A stretch of DNA of 5,949 bases from positions 1 through 5,949 of the forward strand of contig CAMCHA010000184.1 of NCBI GenBank assembly GCA_945874515.1, written 5' to 3'. The DNA comes from Asaia bogorensis. Its GTDB lineage: Bacteria; Pseudomonadota; Alphaproteobacteria; Acetobacterales; Acetobacteraceae. Below the pieces are notes generated by a model that was not told the DNA's origin, searched no databases, and saw only the letters and a list, made by a program, of their open reading frames with translations. A program made the position numbers and the translations under genes. Below are positions 1 through 5,943 of this stretch, piece by piece. How positions within the stretch are numbered: the first letter of the stretch is position 1; every line of letters starts with the position of its first letter.

Positions 1-63
1 GCTGGTACGTCTGAAATCCGACGCATGCTGATTGGGCGGGAATTATTCCGCGAAACCGCATGA
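1..63 (+). CDS. ivd: C-terminal end of isovaleryl-CoA dehydrogenase (partial, cut by window edge)
   Basis: Frame 1 is open from the first base to a TGA at 61-63 and gives 20 residues containing [14 protein letters not shown]. This is the C-terminal acyl-CoA dehydrogenase signature (G-T-x-E-I followed by R-x-x-I-G-R) and is particularly close to the isovaleryl-CoA dehydrogenase tail. Those enzymes are FAD flavoproteins that oxidise isovaleryl-CoA to 3-methylcrotonyl-CoA and pass electrons to ETF. The stop codon overlaps the start of the carboxylase beta gene by four bases (ATGA), so the two are probably translationally coupled. Its product is also the substrate of the next two gene products, which strongly supports the assignment. 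The rest of the gene, including the catalytic glutamate, lies outside the window. Another acyl-CoA dehydrogenase subtype cannot be fully excluded from 20 residues. Confidence 0.85.
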   Translation, partial: AGTSEIRRMLIGRELFRETA

Positions 64-1667
64 GCGTTTTGCGTAGCGTCCTTGATACAGGCAGCGAGAG
101 CTTCGCCGCCAATGCCGCCGCCATGGCGGCGCTGGTCACGGATTTGGAGAAAACCATCGCCACAACCGAACAGGGCGGCGGCAAAGCTGCGCGGGACAAG
201 CATTTGGCGCGCAAAAAGTTGCTGCCGCGTGAACGGGTGCGCGCGCTGATTGATCCGGGCTCCCCCTTCCTGGAACTTTCCCAACTCGCGGCCCATGGGC
301 TTTATGGTGGGGAGGTTCCCTGTGCGGGCATCATTTCCGGCATTGGGCGCGTTTCCGGCCGCGAATGCGTGATCATCGCCAATGATGCCACCGTGAAGGG
401 CGGCACCTATTTTCCGCTGACCGTAAAGAAGCATGTGCGCGCGCAAGAAATCGCCCGCGCCAATCGGCTGCCTTGCATTTATCTGGTGGATTCCGGTGGC
501 GCCTTTCTGCCGCAGCAGGATGAGATTTTTCCAGACCGAGAGCATTTTGGCCGTATTTTCTTCAACCAGGCGAATATGTCGGCGGAAGGCATTCCACAAA
601 TCGCCGTGGTGATGGGCAGCTGCACGGCGGGGGGGGCCTATGTGCCCGCCATGTCGGATGAAAGCATCATCGTGCGCCAACAAGGCACCATCTTTCTGGG
701 TGGCCCACCCTTGGTTCGCGCCGCAACTGGTGAGGTTGTCACCGCCGAAGAATTGGGTGGCGCCGATGTGCATGCGCGCCAATCCGGCGTGGTGGATCAT
801 TATGCGCAGGATGATCGCCATGCACTGGCGATTTGTCGGCGTATTGTAGCGGGGCTTGGACCGCGTATTGCGCCGCAATTGGCGCTACGTGCGCCGCGTG
901 CGCCGCTTTATGATGACAGTGAATTGCTCGGTGTCGTACCCGCCGATATCCGCGCGCCATATGATGTGCGAGAAGTGATCGCGCGCCTAGTGGATGGCAG
1001 CGAATTTGATGAATTCAAGCGGCTTTACGGCACAACGCTTGTTTGTGGATTCGCGCATATCCATGGCTATCCGGTCGGCATTCTCGCCAATAACGGCATC
1101 CTTTTTTCGGAATCTGCGCTGAAGGGCGCGCATTTCATTGAACTTTGCTGTCAGCGCGGCATTCCGTTGCTGTTTCTGCAAAATATCTCCGGCTTCATGG
1201 TGGGACGCAAATACGAAGCCGGCGGCATTGCGCGGGATGGCGCGAAGCTGGTGACCGCAGTTGCGACCGCGCGTGTGCCTAAATTTACCGTAGTGATTGG
1301 CGGTAGTTATGGCGCCGGCAATTACGGCATGTGCGGGCGCGCTTATGATCCGCGCTTTCTGTTCATGTGGCCCAATGCGCGGATTTCCGTCATGGGCGGC
1401 GAACAGGCGGCGAGCGTTCTGGCGCAACTCCGCCGCGACAATATGGAAGCGCAAGGCAAGCAATGGCCAGCTGAGGAGGAAGAAGCCTTCAAAGCCCCCA
1501 TTCGCGCCAAATACGAAGCCGAAGGCCATCCCTATCACGCCAGCGCGCGGCTTTGGGATGATGGCATCATCAACCCCGCCGATACGCGGCGTATTCTGGG
1601 TCTTTCGCTCGCCATCGCCTGCAACGCACCCATTGAACAGACGCGCTTCGGCGTGTTCCGGATGTAG
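60..1667 (+). CDS. mccB: 3-methylcrotonyl-CoA carboxylase, beta (carboxyltransferase) subunit
   Basis: This 535-residue protein has the normal full length of MCC beta. It transfers the carboxyl group from carboxybiotin to 3-methylcrotonyl-CoA, giving 3-methylglutaconyl-CoA in leucine degradation (EC 6.4.1.4), as part of a cytosolic alpha6-beta6 complex. It has the two crotonase-like carboxyltransferase domains (about residues 20-280 and 290-520). Conserved blocks include [10 protein letters not shown] (142-151) with QDE and [11 protein letters not shown] following, CTAGGAYVP (188-196; glycines 191-192 suit an oxyanion hole), [16 protein letters not shown] (414-429), VMGGEQAA (444-451), and the family C-terminus ending FGVFRM. 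Tyr417 lies in the active-site loop; I recall an aromatic residue here favouring MCC and glycine favouring geranyl-CoA carboxylase. The ATG at 60 is chosen because the N-terminus resembles MCC beta ([18 protein letters not shown]) and it overlaps the upstream stop as ATGA. No strong Shine-Dalgarno precedes it, which fits translational coupling. Propionyl-CoA carboxylase beta is less likely given these motifs. Confidence 0.95.
   Translation: MSVLRSVLDTGSESFAANAAAMAALVTDLEKTIATTEQGGGKAARDKHLARKKLLPRERVRALIDPGSPFLELSQLAAHGLYGGEVPCAGIISGIGRVSGRECVIIANDATVKGGTYFPLTVKKHVRAQEIARANRLPCIYLVDSGGAFLPQQDEIFPDREHFGRIFFNQANMSAEGIPQIAVVMGSCTAGGAYVPAMSDESIIVRQQGTIFLGGPPLVRAATGEVVTAEELGGADVHARQSGVVDHYAQDDRHALAICRRIVAGLGPRIAPQLALRAPRAPLYDDSELLGVVPADIRAPYDVREVIARLVDGSEFDEFKRLYGTTLVCGFAHIHGYPVGILANNGILFSESALKGAHFIELCCQRGIPLLFLQNISGFMVGRKYEAGGIARDGAKLVTAVATARVPKFTVVIGGSYGAGNYGMCGRAYDPRFLFMWPNARISVMGGEQAASVLAQLRRDNMEAQGKQWPAEEEEAFKAPIRAKYEAEGHPYHASARLWDDGIINPADTRRILGLSLAIACNAPIEQTRFGVFRM
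116..131. repeat. 16-bp perfect palindrome near the 5' end of mccB
   Basis: The sequence CGCCGCCATGGCGGCG is its own reverse complement and lies over codons 19-24 of mccB (Ala-rich, with a Met). As RNA it could form a six-pair GC stem with a CATG tetraloop, about 55 bases after the start codon. No role is shown. In a GC-rich genome an alanine-rich stretch can generate this by chance. The internal ATG is not taken as a start because the residues before it match the family N-terminus. Confidence 0.5.
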
Positions 1668-1671
1668 GGGG
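1666..1671 (+). promoter_or_regulatory. Ribosome binding site of mccA, fused to the mccB stop codon
   Basis: AGGGGG begins inside the TAG stop of mccB (1665-1667) and ends five bases before the ATG at 1677. It supports that ATG as the start and suggests ribosomes finishing mccB re-initiate on mccA, which would help balance the two subunits. Confidence 0.6.
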
Positions 1672-1676
1672 CAGCC

Positions 1677-3674
1677 ATGTTCCAAAGCCTTCTCATTGCC
1701 AATCGCGGCGAAATCGCCTGCCGCATCATCCGCACCGCACGCCGCATGGGGCTTCGGAGCATCGCGGTATTCTCCGACGCGGATGAAGCCGCTCAGCATG
1801 TACAAATGGCGGATGAGGCAATCCATATCGGTGCCGCGCCCGCGCGTGAGAGCTATTTGAATATCCCTGCCATCATCGCTGCCGCGAAGCGTGTGGGGGC
1901 AGATGCGATTCATCCTGGCTATGGTTTTCTTTCCGAGAACCCCGCCTTTGCGGAAGCCTGCGCGGCAGCAGGCATGATCTTTGTCGGCCCGAGTGCTGCG
2001 GCCATGCGCGCAATGGGTTCCAAGGGATCAGCCAAAGCGCTGATGGAGAAAGCCGGCGTGCCGCTGCTGCCTGGCTATCACGGAACAGAACAGGATGCGG
2101 CATTTCTTGCAGATGAGGCCAAGCGAATCGGCTTTCCGCTCATCATCAAGGCTGTCGCCGGCGGTGGTGGGCGCGGCATGCGCGTGGTGCGCGCCGCAGG
2201 CGATTTCGCAGATGCGCTCCGTGCCGCGCGGCAGGAAGGTGCCTCGGCCTTTGGTGATGATCGCGTGTTGATCGAACGCTATCTGGAACGCCCGCGCCAT
2301 ATTGAAGTGCAGGTATTCGGCGATAGCCACGGCAATGCAGTGCATTTGTTTGAACGTGATTGCTCCGCCCAGCGCCGCCATCAGAAAGTGATCGAAGAAG
2401 CACCCGCACCAGGCATCAGCACTGACATGCGCGATGCCATGGGTGCCGCCGCAGTGGCCGCCGCCAAGGCCGTGCAATATCAGGGCGCCGGTACGGTGGA
2501 ATTCATCGCGCAGGATGGCAGCTTTTATTTTCTTGAGATGAATACACGCCTTCAGGTGGAACACCCGGTCACGGAAGCCATCACCGGATTTGATCTGGTG
2601 GAATGGCAGCTACGTGTCGCGGCTGGTGAAGTACTCCCGGCACAGCAAGAAGATATCCGCGCACAGGGCCACGCCATGGAGCTGCGCGTTTATGCCGAAG
2701 ACCCCGCGCGCGATTTCGCACCTTCCATTGGCGCGCTTCAGGTCTTCCGGCTTTCTGAACAGGGCTTGCGCATTGATTCCGGCTTTGTGGCGGGCGATCG
2801 CATCAGCATTCATTACGATGCGATGGTCGCGAAAATCATCGCCCATGCACCAAGCCGGGCAGAGGCGATTGCGCGGCTGCGTGCCGGCCTCGCGCAATCA
2901 GACATTATCGGTGTGGCGCATAATCTGGATATGCTGGACCGCATTCTGGCACATCCTGATTTCGCCACGGGCGGTATTGATACCGGCTTTATCGGTCGTA
3001 ATGCCGAAACTCTGCTGACGCCCAAGCTGCAACCTTCTGCGCAAACGCTTGCCCTTGCCGCGCTTGGTGTGCTGGCCTTGGAAGAAGAGGCCGCGCGCAC
3101 CCAGGCGGCTACCAGCGCTGATCCGCAGTCGCCTTGGCATGCGACAGATCACTGGTGGATCAATACGCGCCCGTCCCGCGTGTTTGATTTTCACCTGGAA
3201 GATGAAGTGCATGCCATCACGCTCATGCCAACGGCTGATGGTTGGCGCATCACCACGGGCGATACGGAAATCGCCGCACGGCACACCAAGCTTGAAGATG
3301 GGCGCCTTCACGCGCTGCTGGATGGCATGCGGCTTTCCGCTTCCATCCATCGTGATGGTGAGACCATCAGCCTACGCCACGCCGGGCAAAGTTGGCGCTT
3401 CCGCTTGCCTGATCCGATCACCCGGGCCGGTGAGGAAGAAGGCGGCGATGACCGGCTGCTCGCGCCCCTGCCAGGACAGGTGACGCAGCTGTCGGCAATC
3501 GAAGGCCAGGAAGTCGCGCGCGGCGATGTGCTTGTGGTACTGGAGGCGATGAAGACTGTCTTCCGCCTCACGGCCCCGCGCGCCGGAAGGATTGAAACCA
3601 TCTCCTGCCGTGTGGGTGAAACCGTACGCGAAGGGCAAATCCTGATCCAATTCGCGGCCAGCGAAGCTGACTAA
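1677..3674 (+). CDS. mccA: 3-methylcrotonyl-CoA carboxylase, alpha (biotin carboxylase/biotin carrier) subunit
   Basis: This 665-residue biotin-dependent subunit uses ATP and bicarbonate to carboxylate its own biotin, then delivers it to the beta subunit. Order of domains: biotin carboxylase N-domain (from ANRGEIACRI at 8-17), ATP-grasp (about 115-320), biotin carboxylase C-domain (to about 445), a BT-type linker that docks on the beta subunit (about 485-580), and a biotinyl domain (about 595-662). Catalytic residues line up with E. coli AccC: Lys116, Lys158, the glycine loop GGGGRGM at 162-168, RRHQK ending at Lys237, and EMNTRLQVEH beginning at Glu287. The predicted biotinylated residue is Lys626 in EAMKT, whereas the usual motif is AMKM; the upstream PMPG motif reads PLPG. 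Both changes keep the domain recognisable. Placement nine bases after mccB identifies it as MCC alpha. AccC alone would be about 450 residues and lack the linker and carrier. Confidence 0.95.
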   Translation: MFQSLLIANRGEIACRIIRTARRMGLRSIAVFSDADEAAQHVQMADEAIHIGAAPARESYLNIPAIIAAAKRVGADAIHPGYGFLSENPAFAEACAAAGMIFVGPSAAAMRAMGSKGSAKALMEKAGVPLLPGYHGTEQDAAFLADEAKRIGFPLIIKAVAGGGGRGMRVVRAAGDFADALRAARQEGASAFGDDRVLIERYLERPRHIEVQVFGDSHGNAVHLFERDCSAQRRHQKVIEEAPAPGISTDMRDAMGAAAVAAAKAVQYQGAGTVEFIAQDGSFYFLEMNTRLQVEHPVTEAITGFDLVEWQLRVAAGEVLPAQQEDIRAQGHAMELRVYAEDPARDFAPSIGALQVFRLSEQGLRIDSGFVAGDRISIHYDAMVAKIIAHAPSRAEAIARLRAGLAQSDIIGVAHNLDMLDRILAHPDFATGGIDTGFIGRNAETLLTPKLQPSAQTLALAALGVLALEEEAARTQAATSADPQSPWHATDHWWINTRPSRVFDFHLEDEVHAITLMPTADGWRITTGDTEIAARHTKLEDGRLHALLDGMRLSASIHRDGETISLRHAGQSWRFRLPDPITRAGEEEGGDDRLLAPLPGQVTQLSAIEGQEVARGDVLVVLEAMKTVFRLTAPRAGRIETISCRVGETVREGQILIQFAASEAD

Positions 3675-3691
3675 AATCAGCCCGGCTTCGC
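3661..3691. terminator. Possible bidirectional terminator-like inverted repeat spanning both stop codons
   Basis: Arms GCGAAGC (3661-3667) and GCTTCGC (3685-3691) are perfectly complementary over seven bases. The 17-base interior contains a second pairing, TGA (3668-3670) with TCA (3677-3679); an alternative five-pair stem, GCTGA with TCAGC, also exists around the loop CTAAAA. The structure covers the TAA of mccA and the TGA of the convergent binding-protein gene, where a shared terminator is expected. No T-tract follows the stem on either strand, so it is not a canonical intrinsic terminator and the call is tentative. Confidence 0.3.
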
Positions 3692-4642
3692 ACCAGTCGC
3701 GCGCAGGATCGGCACCCATTTGTCGGTCTCCGCGCGGATGAAGCGGGCGGAGGCAGCGGGATCATTCGGCAGCGGATCAACACCCGCATCCGCGAAGCGC
3801 TGGCGCGTGGCGGGATCATTCAGCACCGCCGTCACCGCCGTTGAAAGGGCGGTTATGATTTCAGCCGGCGTGCCTGCCGGCGCGTAAAGCGCCTGCCAGG
3901 ATGAAGCGGCATAGCCCGTCACACCTGCTTCCTGAAGTGTCGGCAATTCCGGCAGCAATTGCGAACGCCGCGGCGTTGTCACGGCCAGGCCGCGCGCCTT
4001 GCCATCACGCACCAGCGGCGCCAGCAGCGTTTGGCTATCAATCACGAAATCCACTCGTCCGGCCATGAAATCCGTCACCGCCGCCGGCGTGCCGCGATAT
4101 TGTACAATGGTGAAATCCACACCCGCGAGCTTCTTCAGCAATTCGCCCGCCAAATGCGAAGCCGCACCGATACCGGTGGTGGCGAAGGTCGCTTCCCCGC
4201 GCTTGTCACGCAGCCATGCCAATAGCTGCGGCACATCACGCACCGGCAGCGATGGATGCACCGCCACCAGAAAGCTTTGATCGCCCAGCGTTGAAATCGG
4301 AATGAAATCGGCAATCGAATCAAAACCAGCATCGGGATAAAGCGCAGGGATCACGCTATGCGCCGCGCCATTCAGCAACAGCGTGTGACCATCCGGCGTG
4401 GCGCGTGCCACACTTCGCGCGCCGATAGTGCTGCCGGCTCCTGGTTGATTTTCCACCACCACAGGCTGGCCCAATACGCGCGGCAAAGGTTCCGTAACAA
4501 TTCGCGCCACCACATCAATGATGCCGCCTGCGGCAAAGGGCACAATCACGCGAATGGGCCGCGAAGGGTAGCGGGTTTGCGCGAGTGCTGGCGCAGCAAG
4601 CGCGCTTCCAGCCAACACAAGAAAATCACGACGTTGCAGCAT
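3677..4642 (-). CDS. Tat-exported Bug/TctC-family tripartite tricarboxylate transporter substrate-binding protein
   Basis: This 321-residue protein is of normal Bug/TctC length. Such periplasmic proteins capture small carboxylated or related compounds and pass them to TctA/TctB permeases, or act as orphan sensors. The leader MLQRRDFLVLAGSALAAPALAQ has twin arginines at 4-5 followed by Phe-Leu, a hydrophobic core and an ALA-Q cleavage site after residue 21, so Tat export is likely. Family motifs follow: VPFAAGGIIDVVAR (34-47), NQPGAGSTIGA (65-75), TPDGHTLLLN (82-91), TTGIGAASHLAGELL (155-169), and YRGTPAAVTDFMAGRVDF (182-199). The start at 4642 is preferred over an in-frame ATG at 4747 because it begins the signal peptide, follows an AGAAGGA ribosome site by eight bases, and avoids running into the cupin gene. 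No tctA or tctB is in the window. It is third in a probable puuE-cupin-Bug operon, so its ligand may be related to their substrate. The ligand cannot be read from sequence. Confidence 0.92.
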   Translation of the reverse strand: MLQRRDFLVLAGSALAAPALAQTRYPSRPIRVIVPFAAGGIIDVVARIVTEPLPRVLGQPVVVENQPGAGSTIGARSVARATPDGHTLLLNGAAHSVIPALYPDAGFDSIADFIPISTLGDQSFLVAVHPSLPVRDVPQLLAWLRDKRGEATFATTGIGAASHLAGELLKKLAGVDFTIVQYRGTPAAVTDFMAGRVDFVIDSQTLLAPLVRDGKARGLAVTTPRRSQLLPELPTLQEAGVTGYAASSWQALYAPAGTPAEIITALSTAVTAVLNDPATRQRFADAGVDPLPNDPAASARFIRAETDKWVPILRATGAKPG

Positions 4643-4650
4643 GGGAGCTT

Positions 4651-4657
4651 TCCTTCT
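4651..4657 (-). promoter_or_regulatory. Ribosome binding site of the Bug/TctC gene (decides its start)
   Basis: On the minus strand AGAAGGA ends eight bases before the ATG at 4642. It fixes the start at the signal peptide rather than at the upstream in-frame ATG at 4747. The 31-base gap that holds it has no convincing promoter. Confidence 0.7.
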
Positions 4658-4673
4658 TGTCAAATTCAAAAAA

Positions 4674-4991
4674 TCACGCGCCGCCGACGGGCTGGAAATC
4701 ATAAGTTCCAATCCCCTGCAGAATGGCGAAGCGGCAGCGCCCACCATCCTTGCCGGTCACGCGATGCGCGCGCTTTGCGGGCACGGCATGCATCTGGCCG
4801 GGGGCGAGTTCCACTTCCTCACGCGGGGCGCGCATTTCAATCACCATCGGGCCATCCATGCACCAGAATGTATCCGTCACTTCGCTATGCCAATGCCAAG
4901 GCACTTCCTGCCCCGCCGCCAAGGTAAGGATCTGCATGCGAAGCCCCGGGGCTTCGGCGATCAATTCGCGTTTTTCCAAAGGATAGGACAT
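4674..4991 (-). CDS. Small single-domain cupin protein of unknown function
   Basis: This 105-residue protein forms one cupin beta-barrel and nothing else. Motif 1 reads G27-x5-HWH (His33, His35), then Asp40 where most cupins have Glu, with Gly47 closing the motif. Motif 2 is the segment LAPGQMHAVPAKRAHRV (62-78), in which His76 is the likely last metal ligand. The set His33, His35, Asp40 and His76 could bind Fe, Mn, Zn or Ni; this is inferred from the fold. No signal peptide or membrane segment is seen, so it is probably cytosolic. The ATG at 4991 is chosen over the longer frame reaching 5132 because it follows AAAGGA by six bases, whereas the extension overlaps puuE and is arginine-rich noise. 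It sits 10 bases after puuE and 31 before the binding-protein gene. Small cupins can be isomerases, dioxygenases or sugar or ureide enzymes. It is too short for the bicupin ureidoglycine aminohydrolase, and I see no specific match to ureidoglycolate lyase. Confidence 0.85.
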   Translation of the reverse strand: MSYPLEKRELIAEAPGLRMQILTLAAGQEVPWHWHSEVTDTFWCMDGPMVIEMRAPREEVELAPGQMHAVPAKRAHRVTGKDGGRCRFAILQGIGTYDFQPVGGA

Positions 4992-4997
4992 GGCTTT

Positions 4998-5003
4998 TCC
5001 TTT
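4998..5003 (-). promoter_or_regulatory. Ribosome binding site of the cupin gene, fused to the puuE stop
   Basis: The minus strand reads TAAAGGA: the TAA stop of puuE (5004-5002) runs directly into the AAAGGA Shine-Dalgarno, six bases before the cupin ATG at 4991. This arrangement supports that start codon and suggests translational coupling between the two genes. Confidence 0.7.
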
Positions 5004-5943
5004 ATGCTTTCGGCGGATGCTGCGCCCACCAATGGCGCGCGATATCAGCCCGGCGACACACCCATACATCCGGCGTCGCCGCCACCTTATCAAGAAAACG
5101 CGCCAATGCCGCCGCACGCCCGGGCCGACCAATCAAGCGGCAATGCAAGCCAACCGACATCATTTTCGGCGCCCCAGCGCGGCCTTCCGCCAGCAGGGTT
5201 TCGAATGCATCGGTCATGTACTGTTCCCAACCATCAGGCGCTGAGAAACCCGGCGGCACCGCATATTTCATGTCGTTATTGTCGAGTGTGTAGGGGATGA
5301 TCAGCATCGGCTTGCCTGCTGCCGTCACGTAAAAAGGCAAATCATCCGCATATGAATCCGAATCATACAGGAACCCACCATGTTCTGCGACCAGGCGGCG
5401 CGTATTCGGGCTGATGCGGCCAGTATACCAGCCAACCGGGCGCGTTCCCGTGAGGCGTTCAATCACTTCAACGCAACGCGCGATTTCCGCACACTCCGTC
5501 GCCTCATCCATATTGTGGTAATCAATCCAACGCCAGGCATGGGAAGCAACCTCATGCCCCGCATCGGCGAAGGCGCGCGTGACAGTCGGGTTCAATTCAA
5601 GCGCGCGACCCACACCATAGACGGTCAATGGCAGCCTGCGCGCGGCAAAGGCGCGCAGAATGCGCCATACGCCGGCGCGCGCGCCGTAATCGAATTGGCT
5701 TTCCACGGTGCGATTGCGTTCACCAAGTATGGGTGAGCCACCCGGCACTTCATGCAAATATAATTCGCTGCCGGCATCGCCATTCAGCACCGTATTCTCA
5801 CCGCCCTCTTCGTAATTCAGCACGAAGGAAAGCGCGAGCTTCGCGCCATTTGGCCATTTCGGGTCCGGCGGATTGGCGCCATAACCCAGGAAATCGCGCG
5901 GATAATCAGTCTCCGCCGCCATCATATGGGAAGTGTCCGTCAC
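5002..5943 (-). CDS. puuE: PuuE-type allantoinase (cofactor-free, polysaccharide deacetylase fold)
   Basis: This 313-residue protein closely resembles Pseudomonas PuuE, about 308 residues. PuuE hydrolyses allantoin to allantoate without a metal, unlike the classical metal-dependent allantoinase. Shared blocks are YPRDFLGYGANPP (14-26), SFVLNYEEGGEN (39-50), SHAWRWIDYHNMDEA (134-148), RPVGWYTGRISPNTRRLV (168-185), FLYDSDSYADDLP (191-203), IPYTLDNNDM (216-225), GLHCRLIGRPGR (265-276) and a C-terminal ARHWW. The NodB metal motif H-[ST]-x-x-H is degenerate: His135 is present but Trp139 replaces the second His. There is no signal peptide, so it is cytosolic. The start is uncertain. GTG at 5943 is given, only six bases upstream are visible, and the frame stays open to the window edge. 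ATGs at 5925 and 5922 are alternatives; the latter gives a leader length nearer to PuuE. First of a probable three-gene operon. The neighbours are not known ureide genes, so a related cyclic amide or ureide substrate is possible. Confidence 0.85.
   Translation of the reverse strand: MTDTSHMMAAETDYPRDFLGYGANPPDPKWPNGAKLALSFVLNYEEGGENTVLNGDAGSELYLHEVPGGSPILGERNRTVESQFDYGARAGVWRILRAFAARRLPLTVYGVGRALELNPTVTRAFADAGHEVASHAWRWIDYHNMDEATECAEIARCVEVIERLTGTRPVGWYTGRISPNTRRLVAEHGGFLYDSDSYADDLPFYVTAAGKPMLIIPYTLDNNDMKYAVPPGFSAPDGWEQYMTDAFETLLAEGRAGAPKMMSVGLHCRLIGRPGRAAALARFLDKVAATPDVWVCRRADIARHWWAQHPPKA

Noticed and set aside
987..1913. 308-codon open frame on the minus strand across the mccB-mccA junction
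   Set aside because: It lies antisense to two strongly supported genes, spans their junction, and its translation is rich in His, Arg and Ala with no recognisable domain. It is a shadow of GC-biased codons.
2028..2564. 178-codon minus-strand open frame inside mccA
   Set aside because: It is antisense to the conserved ATP-grasp domain and has no domain or ribosome site.
4658..4663. TTGACA on the minus strand in the gap before the Bug gene, resembling a -35 box
   Set aside because: No -10-like hexamer lies 16-18 bases downstream; that position falls in the first codons of the gene and reads GC-rich.
4668..4673. T6 run on the minus strand just after the cupin stop, as in an intrinsic terminator
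   Set aside because: The preceding cupin codons offer only a three-pair stem, so no credible terminator hairpin is present.
4643..4747. N-terminal extension of the Bug/TctC gene to an ATG at 4747
   Set aside because: It would bury the Tat signal peptide 35 residues inside and overlap the cupin gene; the ATG at 4642 has a good ribosome binding site.
4992..5132. N-terminal extension of the cupin gene to 5132
   Set aside because: The added 47 residues are Arg-rich, overlap the end of puuE in another frame, and the ATG at 4991 has a strong ribosome site.
4641..5300. 219-codon open frame on the plus strand over the cupin and puuE genes
   Set aside because: It is antisense to two genes with clear family motifs, and the translation looks like low-complexity noise (Pro, His, Arg, Ala).
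5673..5686. 14-bp palindrome CGGCGCGCGCGCCG inside puuE
   Set aside because: It encodes a conserved Gly-Ala-Arg-Ala-Gly stretch and is explained by GC-rich codon choice; nothing suggests a binding site.
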